From positions 4,441,753 through 4,505,752 of the forward strand of contig NZ_CP009520.1 in assembly GCF_000969905.1 (NCBI RefSeq): a stretch of DNA of 64,000 bases, read 5' to 3'. Under the pieces are notes generated by a model. The model did not search any database and was not told the origin of the DNA. It worked only from the letters and a program-made list of their open reading frames with translations. The stretch comes from Methanosarcina vacuolata Z-761. Lineage in GTDB: Archaea > Halobacteriota > Methanosarcinia > Methanosarcinales > Methanosarcinaceae. The stretch's first letter is position 1; each line of letters begins with the position of its first letter. Both the position numbers and the translations under genes were made by a program. Below, piece by piece: positions 27,691 through 36,732 of this stretch.

Positions 27691-28452
27691 TTACTCCCTC
27701 GTTTCCGGAAGTTTTGAGAGAATTCCTTCTATTTCAGATGCTTTTTCAAAAGAAAGCCCAAGGGGAACGTCAAAATCTGCATATCCACTGTGTTTTCTTG
27801 ATCCCTTGCACCCGAAAGATAGGCCCATACCTTCCCTGTATGCAAACACTGTACAGTCTCCGCAGATTGAAGCTGCACCCATTGTAGCCATTACTGCCCT
27901 TTTTCCTTCCGAGTAGGCACTTGCCTGAACAATGCGCATAGCTTTTTCAGGTTTCAGGAAAAGAATCAGCACATCAAAACGACCTTTATTCAGAGATAAG
28001 GGCTCGATTCTCATAAAACAAAACTTTTTTTCCAATCTAGGGAGGGATAAAGCTGCATTTTCCGCAGCCTGCGAGTTTTTATATCTTCCGGAACTCAGGT
28101 AGTACGCTGCAGGGCTCTTTTCAGAAAATCCCAGCACATAATCTCCCGGAGAGCAACTCTGTCCTGAAATCAGGAACGCTTCTCCCATACGGGCTTTCTG
28201 CACAAGTTCGCAAAAAAGAAAATTGGATTTTTCAGGAAACTTTTCGTCTCCCGTACCAGCTACTATCTCTTCGCTTTTTCCCTCAATACTTTTTTCAGCT
28301 TCGCGCCTTTTTTCAGTTTCGTGCCCTACTTTACTCCCGACTTTGTACCCAATTTCGTGCTCTGTTTCGAAGGTTACACATACAGGCTCGCCGATTTCCA
28401 TCAGCCGGCTGAGCTCCGGATATTTTGAAAAAGGGCTTTGGTCGGTGTGCAT
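27691..28452 (-). CDS. DUF169-family protein
   Basis: About 253 aa. The C-terminal two thirds (YVLGFSEKSPAAYYLSSGRY, RIEPL, DVLILFLKPEKAMRIVQA, ASICGDCTVFAYREGMGLSFGCKGSRKHSGY) match DUF169, a methanogen/bacterial family of unknown function. Conserved Cys residues (CGDC, GCKGSR) suggest metal or cofactor binding. A charged, low-conservation insert lies at about residues 40-75. The frame is open to 28500 and would overlap sepS by 4 nt, but ATG 28452 has AGGAG 8 nt upstream. Co-transcribed with sepS; whether it serves tRNA-cysteine metabolism is unknown. Confidence 0.78.
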   Translation of the reverse strand: MHTDQSPFSKYPELSRLMEIGEPVCVTFETEHEIGYKVGSKVGHETEKRREAEKSIEGKSEEIVAGTGDEKFPEKSNFLFCELVQKARMGEAFLISGQSCSPGDYVLGFSEKSPAAYYLSSGRYKNSQAAENAALSLPRLEKKFCFMRIEPLSLNKGRFDVLILFLKPEKAMRIVQASAYSEGKRAVMATMGAASICGDCTVFAYREGMGLSFGCKGSRKHSGYADFDVPLGLSFEKASEIEGILSKLPETRE

Positions 28453-28496
28453 ATAATTTGCTCCTGTTTTTTCTGGCCTTCTCGCTTTTCTGGCTT

Positions 28497-30116
28497 TCAC
28501 ACAAATTCAGCTTTTACAGATGTGAAAACCGGGCCTCTCATATCTATTTTTTTCTTTTTGCCTGTGATATAAAGCTGGGCAACAGAGCCTATTCTCAGGT
28601 TGACTTCCGATGGAACTTTTGCAATCCTTACTCTGACTATATGCTCGTTTGCTCCTGACAGGGCAGCCTCTTCAATTTCCCTGGCAGCCTGGGCTGCAAA
28701 TGCTTCTATAAAACGAATTCCCGCCCTTGCAGAATGGTTTTCAAAAGCTTTCTGCCATTTCTTGGTATTTGGAATTCCCATAATATCTCCCTGATAGGCT
28801 ACAACCTCATTAAAAGCTGCAGGTCCGCAAAGCTTTGTATTTTCTTCGGGCTCAATTACGGAAACTTTTACTTTCCTCCCGCAAATTTCTCCTTCCCAGG
28901 CAGGGAATTCACAGGGACTTGGTTCTTCCCCATGCAGTTCGCACTGGGAAACAATAGAATCTGCAATCGCAAGTCCTTCAGGAGTTTCGGGTACTTTATC
29001 TACGAAAACCTGTTTTGCAAGTTCACCATCTGACATTTCCCATTCAGTATACTGTGGAATCTGTGGGTAGGTAAGAGAGCGGATATCTGGTGCATCATGA
29101 AGAATCATTGCCAGCCTTTCCACTCCAAGACCGAGATTCATTACAGGATACGGGATATCATATTGGGCAAGCGCTGTTGGGGAATAAATTCCGAAAGTTG
29201 CAATCTCGATCCAGCCATCAGAATACTTTGAGTTAGAGCCCACAAGTTTTGGATGGAAAGCAAACACCTCGGTCTGCGTGTCAGGAATGTAGTATTTGCT
29301 GCGTTTCTCATCAGGCCTGAAAAGGAATTTTTCAAATCCAAACTGAGAAAGGAGTCCTTCTGAAACGGCTTTCCCATGGTCTACAGTCACATCTTCATCC
29401 ATAATTACGCAGGAAGCCGAGTAGTAGGTCATGAGTCTTGAAGCATCCTCCTGTTGTTCTCGTCGGAAACAGCGGTCTACAGAGAAGAAGTGGAAGGGAG
29501 GCTCTTGTCTTTCAAGAAGGGCACCGAGAGAAATAAACCAGCCGCTGGTCATGTGGCTGCGGAGTGTCTTTGTGCTTGCCTGGGGTACAAGTTCTTTAAA
29601 TTCCGGGAAAACCCTGTCGATCATATCTGCAACAAGGGCGTCCGAAACTCCAAGCACCCCTGAAATCTCGGGCACAAGGTCGTCTCCTTCTATCTTTCCT
29701 TTCTTATACGAATGGAGAACCTGCCTTATCTTTTCTACTCCATCGTCGCCGATATCCCCAAGAATCTCTTTTACCTCTGCGGTGCGCTCATCGGAAATTC
29801 CAACGTTCGGCCTTGGCAGGCCTGCAAGATAAAAACAGCGATCCAGGACTGCAAGAGCTTCGCTTCCGAACTGTTTGTGTACCTCTTTATCGTCCACTAT
29901 AAGAGGGTTCATCATCTCTTCAAAGCCCATTCTTAAATAGGCTTCTCTGAGTTTCTGGATTGTATCGTAAACAGGATGAGCTTTTCCATATTTCAAAGTG
30001 GTCCTGGGATAACGGTCGTTCAGGGTAGGTGTCCTGACAAGCTTTTTGCCCTCGTTCCAGGTAAGGTCAAAGTTTTCTTTAGCGTCCCTTTTTATTTTTT
30101 CCGGATCAAATTTCAT
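28497..30116 (-). CDS. sepS: O-phosphoseryl-tRNA(Cys) synthetase
   Basis: SepRS, 539 aa, charges tRNA-Cys with O-phosphoserine; SepCysS then converts it to Cys-tRNA. This is the indirect cysteine route of methanogens. The start MKFDPEKIKRDAKENFD, class II motif 2 around FRREQQEDASRLMTYYSASCV and motif 3 GLGVERLAMIL are clear. The length is normal. In methanosarcinas this pathway can coexist with a canonical CysRS. A 16-bp array lies directly upstream, and DUF169 follows in the same transcript. Confidence 0.95.
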   Translation of the reverse strand: MKFDPEKIKRDAKENFDLTWNEGKKLVRTPTLNDRYPRTTLKYGKAHPVYDTIQKLREAYLRMGFEEMMNPLIVDDKEVHKQFGSEALAVLDRCFYLAGLPRPNVGISDERTAEVKEILGDIGDDGVEKIRQVLHSYKKGKIEGDDLVPEISGVLGVSDALVADMIDRVFPEFKELVPQASTKTLRSHMTSGWFISLGALLERQEPPFHFFSVDRCFRREQQEDASRLMTYYSASCVIMDEDVTVDHGKAVSEGLLSQFGFEKFLFRPDEKRSKYYIPDTQTEVFAFHPKLVGSNSKYSDGWIEIATFGIYSPTALAQYDIPYPVMNLGLGVERLAMILHDAPDIRSLTYPQIPQYTEWEMSDGELAKQVFVDKVPETPEGLAIADSIVSQCELHGEEPSPCEFPAWEGEICGRKVKVSVIEPEENTKLCGPAAFNEVVAYQGDIMGIPNTKKWQKAFENHSARAGIRFIEAFAAQAAREIEEAALSGANEHIVRVRIAKVPSEVNLRIGSVAQLYITGKKKKIDMRGPVFTSVKAEFV

Positions 30117-30133
30117 GCATATCCTCTTGAATA

Positions 30134-30197
30134 GATTATTGGAATTCTATATTATTGGAATTCTATATTATTGGAATTCTATATTATTGGAATTCTA
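30134..30197. repeat. 16-bp tandem array in the sepS 5' flank
   Basis: Four copies of ATTGGAATTCTATATT begin about 20 nt upstream of the sepS start. They overlap where the leader or promoter must be, so copy number could affect expression. The sequence from 30200 to 30460 is AT-rich with repeated AACTGTCAA motifs. Confidence 0.9.
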
Positions 30198-30464
30198 AGT
30201 CTGTTAAGTAATAATTAGAACCTGTCAAGTTCAATTGTAAATATTAAGTGTAATTATAAACTGTCAACTTTAATACTGAGACTGTTATGTATAATTCTAA
30301 ATTGTCAATTTTACTTCTAAGTCTATCAATTTAAATTCTAACTCTATCAACTTTAATTTTAAATTGAGTAACTTGGGAATTCCAGATTCCAAAGTTTAAA
30401 CAGTTAAACTGCCAGACGGCTAGTAATTGATAAAATAATCAGCGGTTTAATAGTTATCGGATGA

Positions 30465-30577
30465 GCTGTATAAGTGGAAGCTGTGTATTAGTGGAAGCTG
30501 TGTATTAGTGGAAGCTGTGTATTAGTGGAAGCTGTATATTAGTGGAAGCTGTATATTAGTGGAAGCTGTATATTAGT
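30465..30577. repeat. 17-bp tandem array
   Basis: Six copies of GTGGAAGCTGTGTATTA plus partial ends, between the translin-like gene (3' side) and the sepS 5' flank. Confidence 0.9.
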
Positions 30578-30661
30578 AAATTGCATTTTATGACCAACTT
30601 TGACTTTTGCAGTTCAAAAAATGCTGATTTGCTCATGTTAAGCATCTTTTATCTAAGCTAT

Positions 30662-31297
30662 CTAAAGTTTGGATTCCAGATGTCGCATCGCAGTCTCAAG
30701 CTTTTTCTGACCAATCGCGTTAACAACATCACCACGTGTTTTTTCTATTAAGGAGCGGGATACATCGGTTTTTCGCCTGAGTCCTCCGGTTATGGCATCA
30801 GGATAGTCAAAGTCCATAAGCACTGCATGGATATTTTCCATGATACCTAAAAACACTTCGGCTTTCTCAAAGGACTCTTTCCTTATAAGGTCCAGAACAT
30901 GCCTCCTAAGCTCTCCTACAACATCCCCAAGCCCATTGAGGTAAGCTGCATATTCGACTCTTAAATCTTCAGGGGAGGGAAGTTTTTCTCCTTCTTCTTT
31001 CAGCAGGCTCCTGAGGACTGAAACCTCCGAATACTCCTGATGGGCATGTTCTACAAAGCCTGCATGATAAATATCAGCGTGCCCTTCGAAAAGAGCTTCA
31101 AGTTTCTCAAGCGCATGTCCTGCAGTTTTGATACTTTTATCTGCCTTTTCAAAGTTCTGGTCGTGTAGAGCAAATGATGCTGTCCTGCATTCCCTGACAA
31201 CTTTCCGGGAAATCTTCAATCCCTCTTCCCTTATACTGTCCTTGGCATCAAAATTTTCTCTTATCCGGGCCGAGATTTCTTCAAGCAAGATTTTCAT
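30662..31297 (-). CDS. Translin-family RNA-binding protein
   Basis: A 211-aa all-helical protein of the archaeal translin group (COG2178-like). Such proteins form ring oligomers that bind single-stranded RNA or DNA, and some have RNase activity. Evidence is the overall helical pattern and typical stretches KISRKVVRECRTASFALH, AGFVEHAHQEY (with the acidic pocket E-H-x-x-E) and YLNGLGDVVGELRRHVLDLI. It stands alone, with a large repeat-bearing spacer upstream. Confidence 0.78.
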   Translation of the reverse strand: MKILLEEISARIRENFDAKDSIREEGLKISRKVVRECRTASFALHDQNFEKADKSIKTAGHALEKLEALFEGHADIYHAGFVEHAHQEYSEVSVLRSLLKEEGEKLPSPEDLRVEYAAYLNGLGDVVGELRRHVLDLIRKESFEKAEVFLGIMENIHAVLMDFDYPDAITGGLRRKTDVSRSLIEKTRGDVVNAIGQKKLETAMRHLESKL

Positions 31298-31399
31298 ACC
31301 CCCTTTATGTTTCTTAGCCTTTTACACGATTAGTTTTTCCGCCTAAAAACTAATTTTCGACTTAAAACTAAAATAGTTATTATATGTTTTCTATAGGTT

Positions 31400-31600
31400 T
31401 GACTCAGTACCAAAATCCAGTGATAAACGTGAAATTGAAAATCACTAGATTTTATAATTGGTTATAATCCATTAAATACGTCCTCTCGATGGAAGTCTTT
31501 CGATATCAAATATTGAGTTTGATTGAAGAACGAATTCTTCCTGCAAGTTCATGATTTCAATCGAAAAATACAAAAATCACTAGATTTTGGACCAGAGTCA
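31400..31600. mobile_element. 201-bp element with terminal inverted repeats
   Basis: TGACTCAGTACCAAAATCCA at the left and its near-complement at the right (AGATTTTGGACCAGAGTCA) form ~24-bp imperfect inverted repeats. AAAATCACTAGATTTT occurs twice inside. No coding capacity, so it is MITE-like. Confidence 0.6.
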
Positions 31601-31779
31601 TAGGTTTTCCAGAATTCTAAAATCTCATATAAGAAATTCTCTTCAAATATCTTACGTCTGTATATAAATTATTTCCCTGTGTATGCTGAGTTCAGAATTC
31701 CTTAAATCTTCCCTTTATATAGCCTGAGTTAGATCTGAGTTTAGAATTCCTTAAATTTCTATTTTTATTCTATTATTTT

Positions 31780-31880
31780 CCCATTCTATATTTCTCAATT
31801 TTTTCTATTCGGCCCTCTTACATTCTTTTGTATTCAGCCCTCTTACTTTCTTTTGTATTCAGTCCTCTTACATTATTGAG
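31780..31880. repeat. 25-bp short repeats in the UPF0147 downstream spacer
   Basis: About three copies of a CCTCTTACATTCTTTTGTAT unit. Between 31900 and 32180 I see nothing further recognisable. Confidence 0.6.
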
Positions 31881-32179
31881 TCAACTTATAATCCGATTTT
31901 AAGATCCAGAATTCTAATCCAGTTTCCGGTAAAATATATAAAAAAGAAGGAAAAGGGCTTTTTCCTTGTCGATATCCTCTAACTTCCAGAAGGCAATTCC
32001 AAAATCAGCTTGAGGTAGCTAATAGAATAGTAAGGTTGTTACCTTTTAGTTCTTTTTTTAGAATTAGTTAGAGTTCGGGATTTTTTAGCAGGATCATCTC
32101 GAGAGATGTTTTTCTTGGAGCTTATCTGTTCCCAGCATGTGCCCCCATACAAATTCCATTTTTATATTTTAAGAATCTA

Positions 32180-32245
32180 TGTCTATATTATTCATCGATA
32201 GGTATTACTCATCTACAGAATTACTCATCTACAGGAATGGTCTCA
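32180..32245. repeat. Three-copy repeat overlapping the UPF0147 stop
   Basis: ATTACTCATCTACAG (twice) and a diverged ATTATTCATCGATAG. On the minus strand the unit encodes the C-terminal VDE and the TAA stop of UPF0147, copied downstream with the stop. Confidence 0.8.
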
Positions 32246-32493
32246 AGCTGACTTGAGAGGTTCCATATCAAAGTTCTTGTGTGCAGAGGAAGGTTAGGAT
32301 CGTTGCTTATATCTTCTAGAATGGAAATGCTTGATGCCGCTCTAAGAAAGAGAGGTTCGGATTCGTTGTTCAGTATGTCCATAATTTCATTCACGGAACG
32401 CCTGATATTTCTAGGAACTGAAGAGTCACTGGTTATACTTTCTAGGACCTGAAGACATTGTTTTATAACTTCTGCTGAATCATTTGATGACAC
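32221..32493 (-). CDS. UPF0147 family protein
   Basis: A 90-aa small helical protein of UPF0147, conserved across euryarchaea, function unknown. The matching core is [13 protein letters not shown] ... [18 protein letters not shown] ... [29 protein letters not shown]. The frame extends to 32514, but GTG 32493 is preceded at 5 nt by AAGGTGAT, an almost perfect Shine-Dalgarno, so I take that start. Confidence 0.88.
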   Translation of the reverse strand: MSSNDSAEVIKQCLQVLESITSDSSVPRNIRRSVNEIMDILNNESEPLFLRAASSISILEDISNDPNLPLHTRTLIWNLSSQLETIPVDE

Positions 32494-32773
32494 TCGAATC
32501 ACCTTCGCAGTCAATTATGATATAAAAACTAGAGCTAATATAGCTAATATAGTATAGATTAGTCTAAGATAGGCTTGTTATATAAAATATTATCGGTGAT
32601 TTTAAAGGTTGATTCCCTTATAGTCTACCCATTGTGATTCTGTACTTGTTTCCGATTTCTACTTTACACAGGATGAATTAGCTTCATTCAATACAGTGAG
32701 TTACAGGAAAAATTTTATAAAATAAGTGAGAAGCAAATGCATAAGAAGCCGTGAACAGAGGAAGGTCAGATCT

Positions 32774-33469
32774 ATGGATTCTGAAAAAGATAAAAAAGTA
32801 AAGCGAATAGCCCGTTTTCTTGAACTAGGGGGCACAATGCTTGCTGAACATTGTAAAGTCTGCGGGGCCCCAAAATTCCGTTATCAGGGTAGAGTAATCT
32901 GTCCTATATGTGATGTCCAGGAAGAGAAGGAAGCTCCGGAACCAGCCGCAGAAGTCCAGGCTCCTGAACCCACGCCGTCTACAGAAAAAGACAAATCTTC
33001 TTTTGATAGTAAGAAGAGAGTCCAGGCACACAGGCAAAAATCAAGGTTCGGAATGAGAGCCTCTGAAACTGCCGAAGAAGAAGAAAAAGCCCTTGAGCCG
33101 ATAGAAGAGGAAACTCCTGTATTACCTCCTGAAAAAGAAGCAGCAGGAAGGAAAGCACCTGCAGCTCCTAGAGCTTCTACAATCTCTAGAGCTTCCACAA
33201 TTCCTAGAAGTCCTGCAGTTTCTTCCCCGAGAAGTCCTGAAGCTCCTGTAACCCATGCCGCGCCCTCAGAAAAAGCAGAAAAACCCGCGACAGTATCAAA
33301 GATAGCTGGAGTCCATAGAGACCAAAAAGTACTGGAAGACCTTCTCTTTAGAAAGATGGTCAATGTTGCAGAATCCCTTCAGGATGAAACAGACCCGCGC
33401 AGGATTGCCGAGGATTTAGAATTAATTGGAAAAGGGCTTGGGCTTATAGAGCGCTTGAGGCAGTTATAA
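32774..33469 (+). CDS. Zinc-ribbon protein of the Sjogren/scleroderma autoantigen 1 (p27) family
   Basis: A 231-aa protein. The N-terminus has a zinc ribbon with C-x2-C (HCKVCGAP) and C-x2-C (VICPICDV), preceded by the family motif RFLELGGTMLAEHC. The middle is a long Pro/Ala/Glu/Ser-rich disordered linker with ASTI..R repeats. The C-terminus (KVLEDLLFRKMVNVAESLQDETDPRRIAEDL) is helical. Archaeal members are of unknown function. The start at 32774 follows GAGGAAGGTCAGATCT; an upstream in-frame codon exists at 32726. Confidence 0.8.
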   Translation: MDSEKDKKVKRIARFLELGGTMLAEHCKVCGAPKFRYQGRVICPICDVQEEKEAPEPAAEVQAPEPTPSTEKDKSSFDSKKRVQAHRQKSRFGMRASETAEEEEKALEPIEEETPVLPPEKEAAGRKAPAAPRASTISRASTIPRSPAVSSPRSPEAPVTHAAPSEKAEKPATVSKIAGVHRDQKVLEDLLFRKMVNVAESLQDETDPRRIAEDLELIGKGLGLIERLRQL

Positions 33470-33479
33470 AGGTAAGAGG

Positions 33480-33700
33480 AAAAAGAAGAGAAGAGCATAG
33501 AAAAAAGAAGTCAAAAGGTAACGAAAAGAGAGGAAAAAAGAAAAAGATGATGAAATAAGGGAAACAAAGTCAAAAGATAAAGAACCGAAGAGAACAAGGA
33601 AAGGTAGAAGAGGAGAAGTCTAGAGAAATTTGATTTTTTCGTACTTTTTTCGTTGCTTTTTTCGTTTCTTTTTTCGTACTTTTTTCGTTTCTTTTTCCGT
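33480..33700. repeat. Purine-rich and TTTTTTCGTAC low-complexity spacer
   Basis: A GA-rich tract (33480-33625) is followed by five TTTTTTCGTACT/TTTTTTCGTTTC units (33640-33697) directly beyond the hef stop. The T runs are plausible terminators for both convergent genes. Confidence 0.7.
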
Positions 33701-33703
33701 CAC

Positions 33704-36580
33704 TTATCCTTTATAGGGAGCCTCAATGAGTTCTCTAATTTTTGTTGCTCTTTTTGGCCCTATTAATTTTACATTCTTTAGTTCTTTAGCATCAGCTTTC
33801 ATAATAGCCTCTACTGAGCCGAAGTGCAAAAGAAGGTTTCTTGCAGCTTTCGGCCCGATGTCTGCGATAGCGGATACCAGGTATTCCTGCTGCTCAATAA
33901 GGGTACTTGCTGACTTTTTTCCGTGAGGGTTGACCTCTCTCTTATTTTCCATCTGCTCACGCTTTGCAAGCATTTTTAAAATTGCAGCAGTTTCTTCTTC
34001 ATCTCTTGAATATAGCAGCGACACTCCAAAATCAATAGCAATGGATATCAAGGAGCCATAAATAGCATTAGGGTTGATTTGCCTTGAAGTGAAAAGTTCT
34101 GTTCCTTCAATAATAAGAACAGGCTTTTGATATACTCTTGTAAGGTTTGATAACTGCACAAAAAGATTACGTTTTCCATCAACAAGAGAGTTTACAAAGT
34201 CATCCGTGCGCTTTCTCTCCACGGCAAGGCGGTCGCTTACAACGTAATCACCAATTTCAAGCGTGGTAAAAATAACTTCTACTCCAAGCTTATCAAGAAC
34301 ATTTGCAACCCCACTTTTTGCTTCCCTGAAGTCCACTACCATTTTCAGGGATTCGGGATTGATTTCTATTTTGGATGCTTCTGCAGTAGTTTCGGGTGCG
34401 GATTCAGGTTTCTTTCCAGAAAGAGTTTCAAAATAGACAAAGGTTTTTTGTCTTTCTTTTACGTTTTCTTCTCTGCTTTTTTCGTCTCTGCTCTTTCCTT
34501 CTCTACTATTTTCTTCTCTGCTATTTTCTTCTCCGCTCTTTTCTTCTTTCCCGACCCCACGGTTATCTTCGTTAATTTCTTCATTCGCCCTGTTGCAGTC
34601 TGGGCCTGCAGCCATATCTCTGCTGTCTACAGTTAACTCCCCGCTGTCTACAGTTAAATCTCTAATATCTGAAGACCTGCCTCCGATGCCTGCAAAACTA
34701 CTGCTATCTACAGCCGCATCCTTGTTATCTGGAAAAACGTTGCCATCTACAGCTTTGCCCCTGCTATTTACAAAACCACTGAGATTTACAGCCAGATCAC
34801 TGCTTTCCTGCATTGGGCCTTTATTTCCCCGCATTGGACCTTTATTTCCTCGCATTGGGTCTTTATTTCCCTGTATTGGGCCTTTATTTCCCTGCATTAC
34901 ATCTGCATTTTCCAATCTATTCCCTGTTTTAGTCTCACTTTCAGCGTCATTTTGTGCATAGTCCGGAATAAAAGCTTCGGACTCAAAGTCTGATAGTTTC
35001 GAACCTTGCTTTGAGTTTTTGGGGACCAGAAGAGCTTCAAGCCCGTGCATGCTGTTTAGCATCTTTTTTTCCTTGCTCTTACTGCTCCAGTAATAGGCTT
35101 CGTCGCGTGTACCCTTTGTCACAAGTATAATGACCCTACCTTTATGCTGCCTGCCTGTCCTGCCTTTACGCTGGATGCTCCGAATTTCCGAGGGAATGGG
35201 CTCGTAGAATAATACCAGGTCTGTGGAAGGGATATCAAGACCTTCTTCAGCAACTGAGGTAGCTACAAGTACGTTGTATTCTCCTGCTCTAAACTTATCG
35301 AGAACTTCCACCTGTTGTTTTTGCGTAAGCCCTTTGTCCTTAAGGCGCGAGGCCTGCCCTACAAAACGGATAGGAGCAATTCCTGGAACTTCTGATAGGG
35401 CATTTACCACTATCTCTGCTGTGTCCCTGTAATTCGTAAAAACAATTACCCTGGAATCAGGGCTTTCTTTTAGCTGTTCGGATACGAGTTTCCGGGCAAG
35501 CTCTAGTTTAGGATGTTCGACCTCGCATTCCTTTGCTCTATAAAGAGCTTTTCTCATATAGAGATCATCCATCAGTCTTTTTGAAGCCTTGCTTGCACTG
35601 CTTGAAGAGGCTTCAGCATCAAGTTTCTCCAGGTATTTCCTGAAAGGCTCAAGTCCCTGAGTCTCAATCATTTCCACAGCATGGTTCACCTTCACCATTT
35701 CAGCAAGCACCGACATCGCAGTAAAAACAGCAGGATCTCCTCCTACCCGAATTTCACCCTGTAATTTCTTCTGGAAAAGCAACAGATCTTTTTTGGAGAC
35801 GTATTTCCCACTACCTGGTGAAAACCCCAGGCCTCTTATTGTTATGAGCCTATCATCAAAGATTTTTTCCAGATAACTCCGGATTTCGGCCATTTCGGGG
35901 GGAAGCTGGACCTGAAGCCATTCTATTTCTTTTTCCTGAACATAAGGGCGGACATCTTTATCTTTCTCAGTCTTCACCGAGACATTCTCAATGTGTAAAG
36001 CCTGACATACTTCAGAGATTTTCTCGTCCGAACTGCCAGGACTTGCAGTAATTCCGAGCACATGAGGGTTTCTTGCGCTCTCGAAGTATTTTTCCGCAAT
36101 AAAAGTGTAAGCATAATTTCCTACTGCCCTATGGGCTTCATCAAAGGTGATGTGGGTTACATCTTCAAGGCTGATTCTTTTTGTTAGGAGATCGTTTTCA
36201 ATCACCTGAGGGGTGGATACTATCAATTTCCCCTGAGCCCAGAGTTTTTCACGCTCTGCAGGTGCAATACTGCCAGTAAAAGTGAGAACTTCGTCTTCGG
36301 GAAGCGCCATTACTTTTTTGAAAAAAGCTGCATGTTGCTCAACAAGCGGTTTTGTTGGAGAAAGAATCAGGACTTTTCCCCCGAACCGCTGAAGTCTGGA
36401 AACAATTACAAAAAGAGCTATAACGGTTTTTCCAAGCCCTGTAGGAAGAACAACAAGACTTGATCCTTCAAGGGCTTTTCCTGCAAGATTTAACTGATAA
36501 AGCCTCTGCTCAACGGTATCGGATTTTATAAGCGGGTGCTTCATAAACCCCGGTTTCTCAGAAAAAAGACTCTCGTTCAT
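33704..36580 (-). CDS. hef: Hef: helicase-nuclease of the XPF/FANCM family
   Basis: A 958-aa protein that unwinds and cleaves forked DNA at stalled replication forks. Residues 1-500 form a superfamily 2 helicase with Walker A PTGLGKT (46-52), DEAH (147-150) and motif VI QRKGRTGRQ. Residues 510-740 are a disordered linker with 7-residue MQGNKGP repeats and VDSRDM and SREEN repeats. From about 755 an ERCC4 nuclease shows GDYVVSDRLAVERKRTDD (777 on), followed by tandem helix-hairpin-helix (IADIGPKAARNLLLHFG). All catalytic residues are present. Confidence 0.95.
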   Translation of the reverse strand: MNESLFSEKPGFMKHPLIKSDTVEQRLYQLNLAGKALEGSSLVVLPTGLGKTVIALFVIVSRLQRFGGKVLILSPTKPLVEQHAAFFKKVMALPEDEVLTFTGSIAPAEREKLWAQGKLIVSTPQVIENDLLTKRISLEDVTHITFDEAHRAVGNYAYTFIAEKYFESARNPHVLGITASPGSSDEKISEVCQALHIENVSVKTEKDKDVRPYVQEKEIEWLQVQLPPEMAEIRSYLEKIFDDRLITIRGLGFSPGSGKYVSKKDLLLFQKKLQGEIRVGGDPAVFTAMSVLAEMVKVNHAVEMIETQGLEPFRKYLEKLDAEASSSSASKASKRLMDDLYMRKALYRAKECEVEHPKLELARKLVSEQLKESPDSRVIVFTNYRDTAEIVVNALSEVPGIAPIRFVGQASRLKDKGLTQKQQVEVLDKFRAGEYNVLVATSVAEEGLDIPSTDLVLFYEPIPSEIRSIQRKGRTGRQHKGRVIILVTKGTRDEAYYWSSKSKEKKMLNSMHGLEALLVPKNSKQGSKLSDFESEAFIPDYAQNDAESETKTGNRLENADVMQGNKGPIQGNKDPMRGNKGPMRGNKGPMQESSDLAVNLSGFVNSRGKAVDGNVFPDNKDAAVDSSSFAGIGGRSSDIRDLTVDSGELTVDSRDMAAGPDCNRANEEINEDNRGVGKEEKSGEENSREENSREGKSRDEKSREENVKERQKTFVYFETLSGKKPESAPETTAEASKIEINPESLKMVVDFREAKSGVANVLDKLGVEVIFTTLEIGDYVVSDRLAVERKRTDDFVNSLVDGKRNLFVQLSNLTRVYQKPVLIIEGTELFTSRQINPNAIYGSLISIAIDFGVSLLYSRDEEETAAILKMLAKREQMENKREVNPHGKKSASTLIEQQEYLVSAIADIGPKAARNLLLHFGSVEAIMKADAKELKNVKLIGPKRATKIRELIEAPYKG
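34811..34900. repeat. 21-bp minisatellite inside hef
   Basis: About 4.5 copies encoding the 7-residue unit MQGNKGP with substitutions. The unit length is divisible by three, so copy-number change would keep the frame. Confidence 0.88.
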
Positions 36581-36732
36581 TTTACTTCAGGATCATTTAT
36601 TTCAGATATATCAATTTCAAATTTTTCAGCTTAATTTACTCATATTTCAGGCAATTGTAATAAACATAAACAACTAAAAAATTTGCTGCAGGCTTTTTAG
36701 CCCACAGCTCAGGAACTTACAGTTTTTAATAT

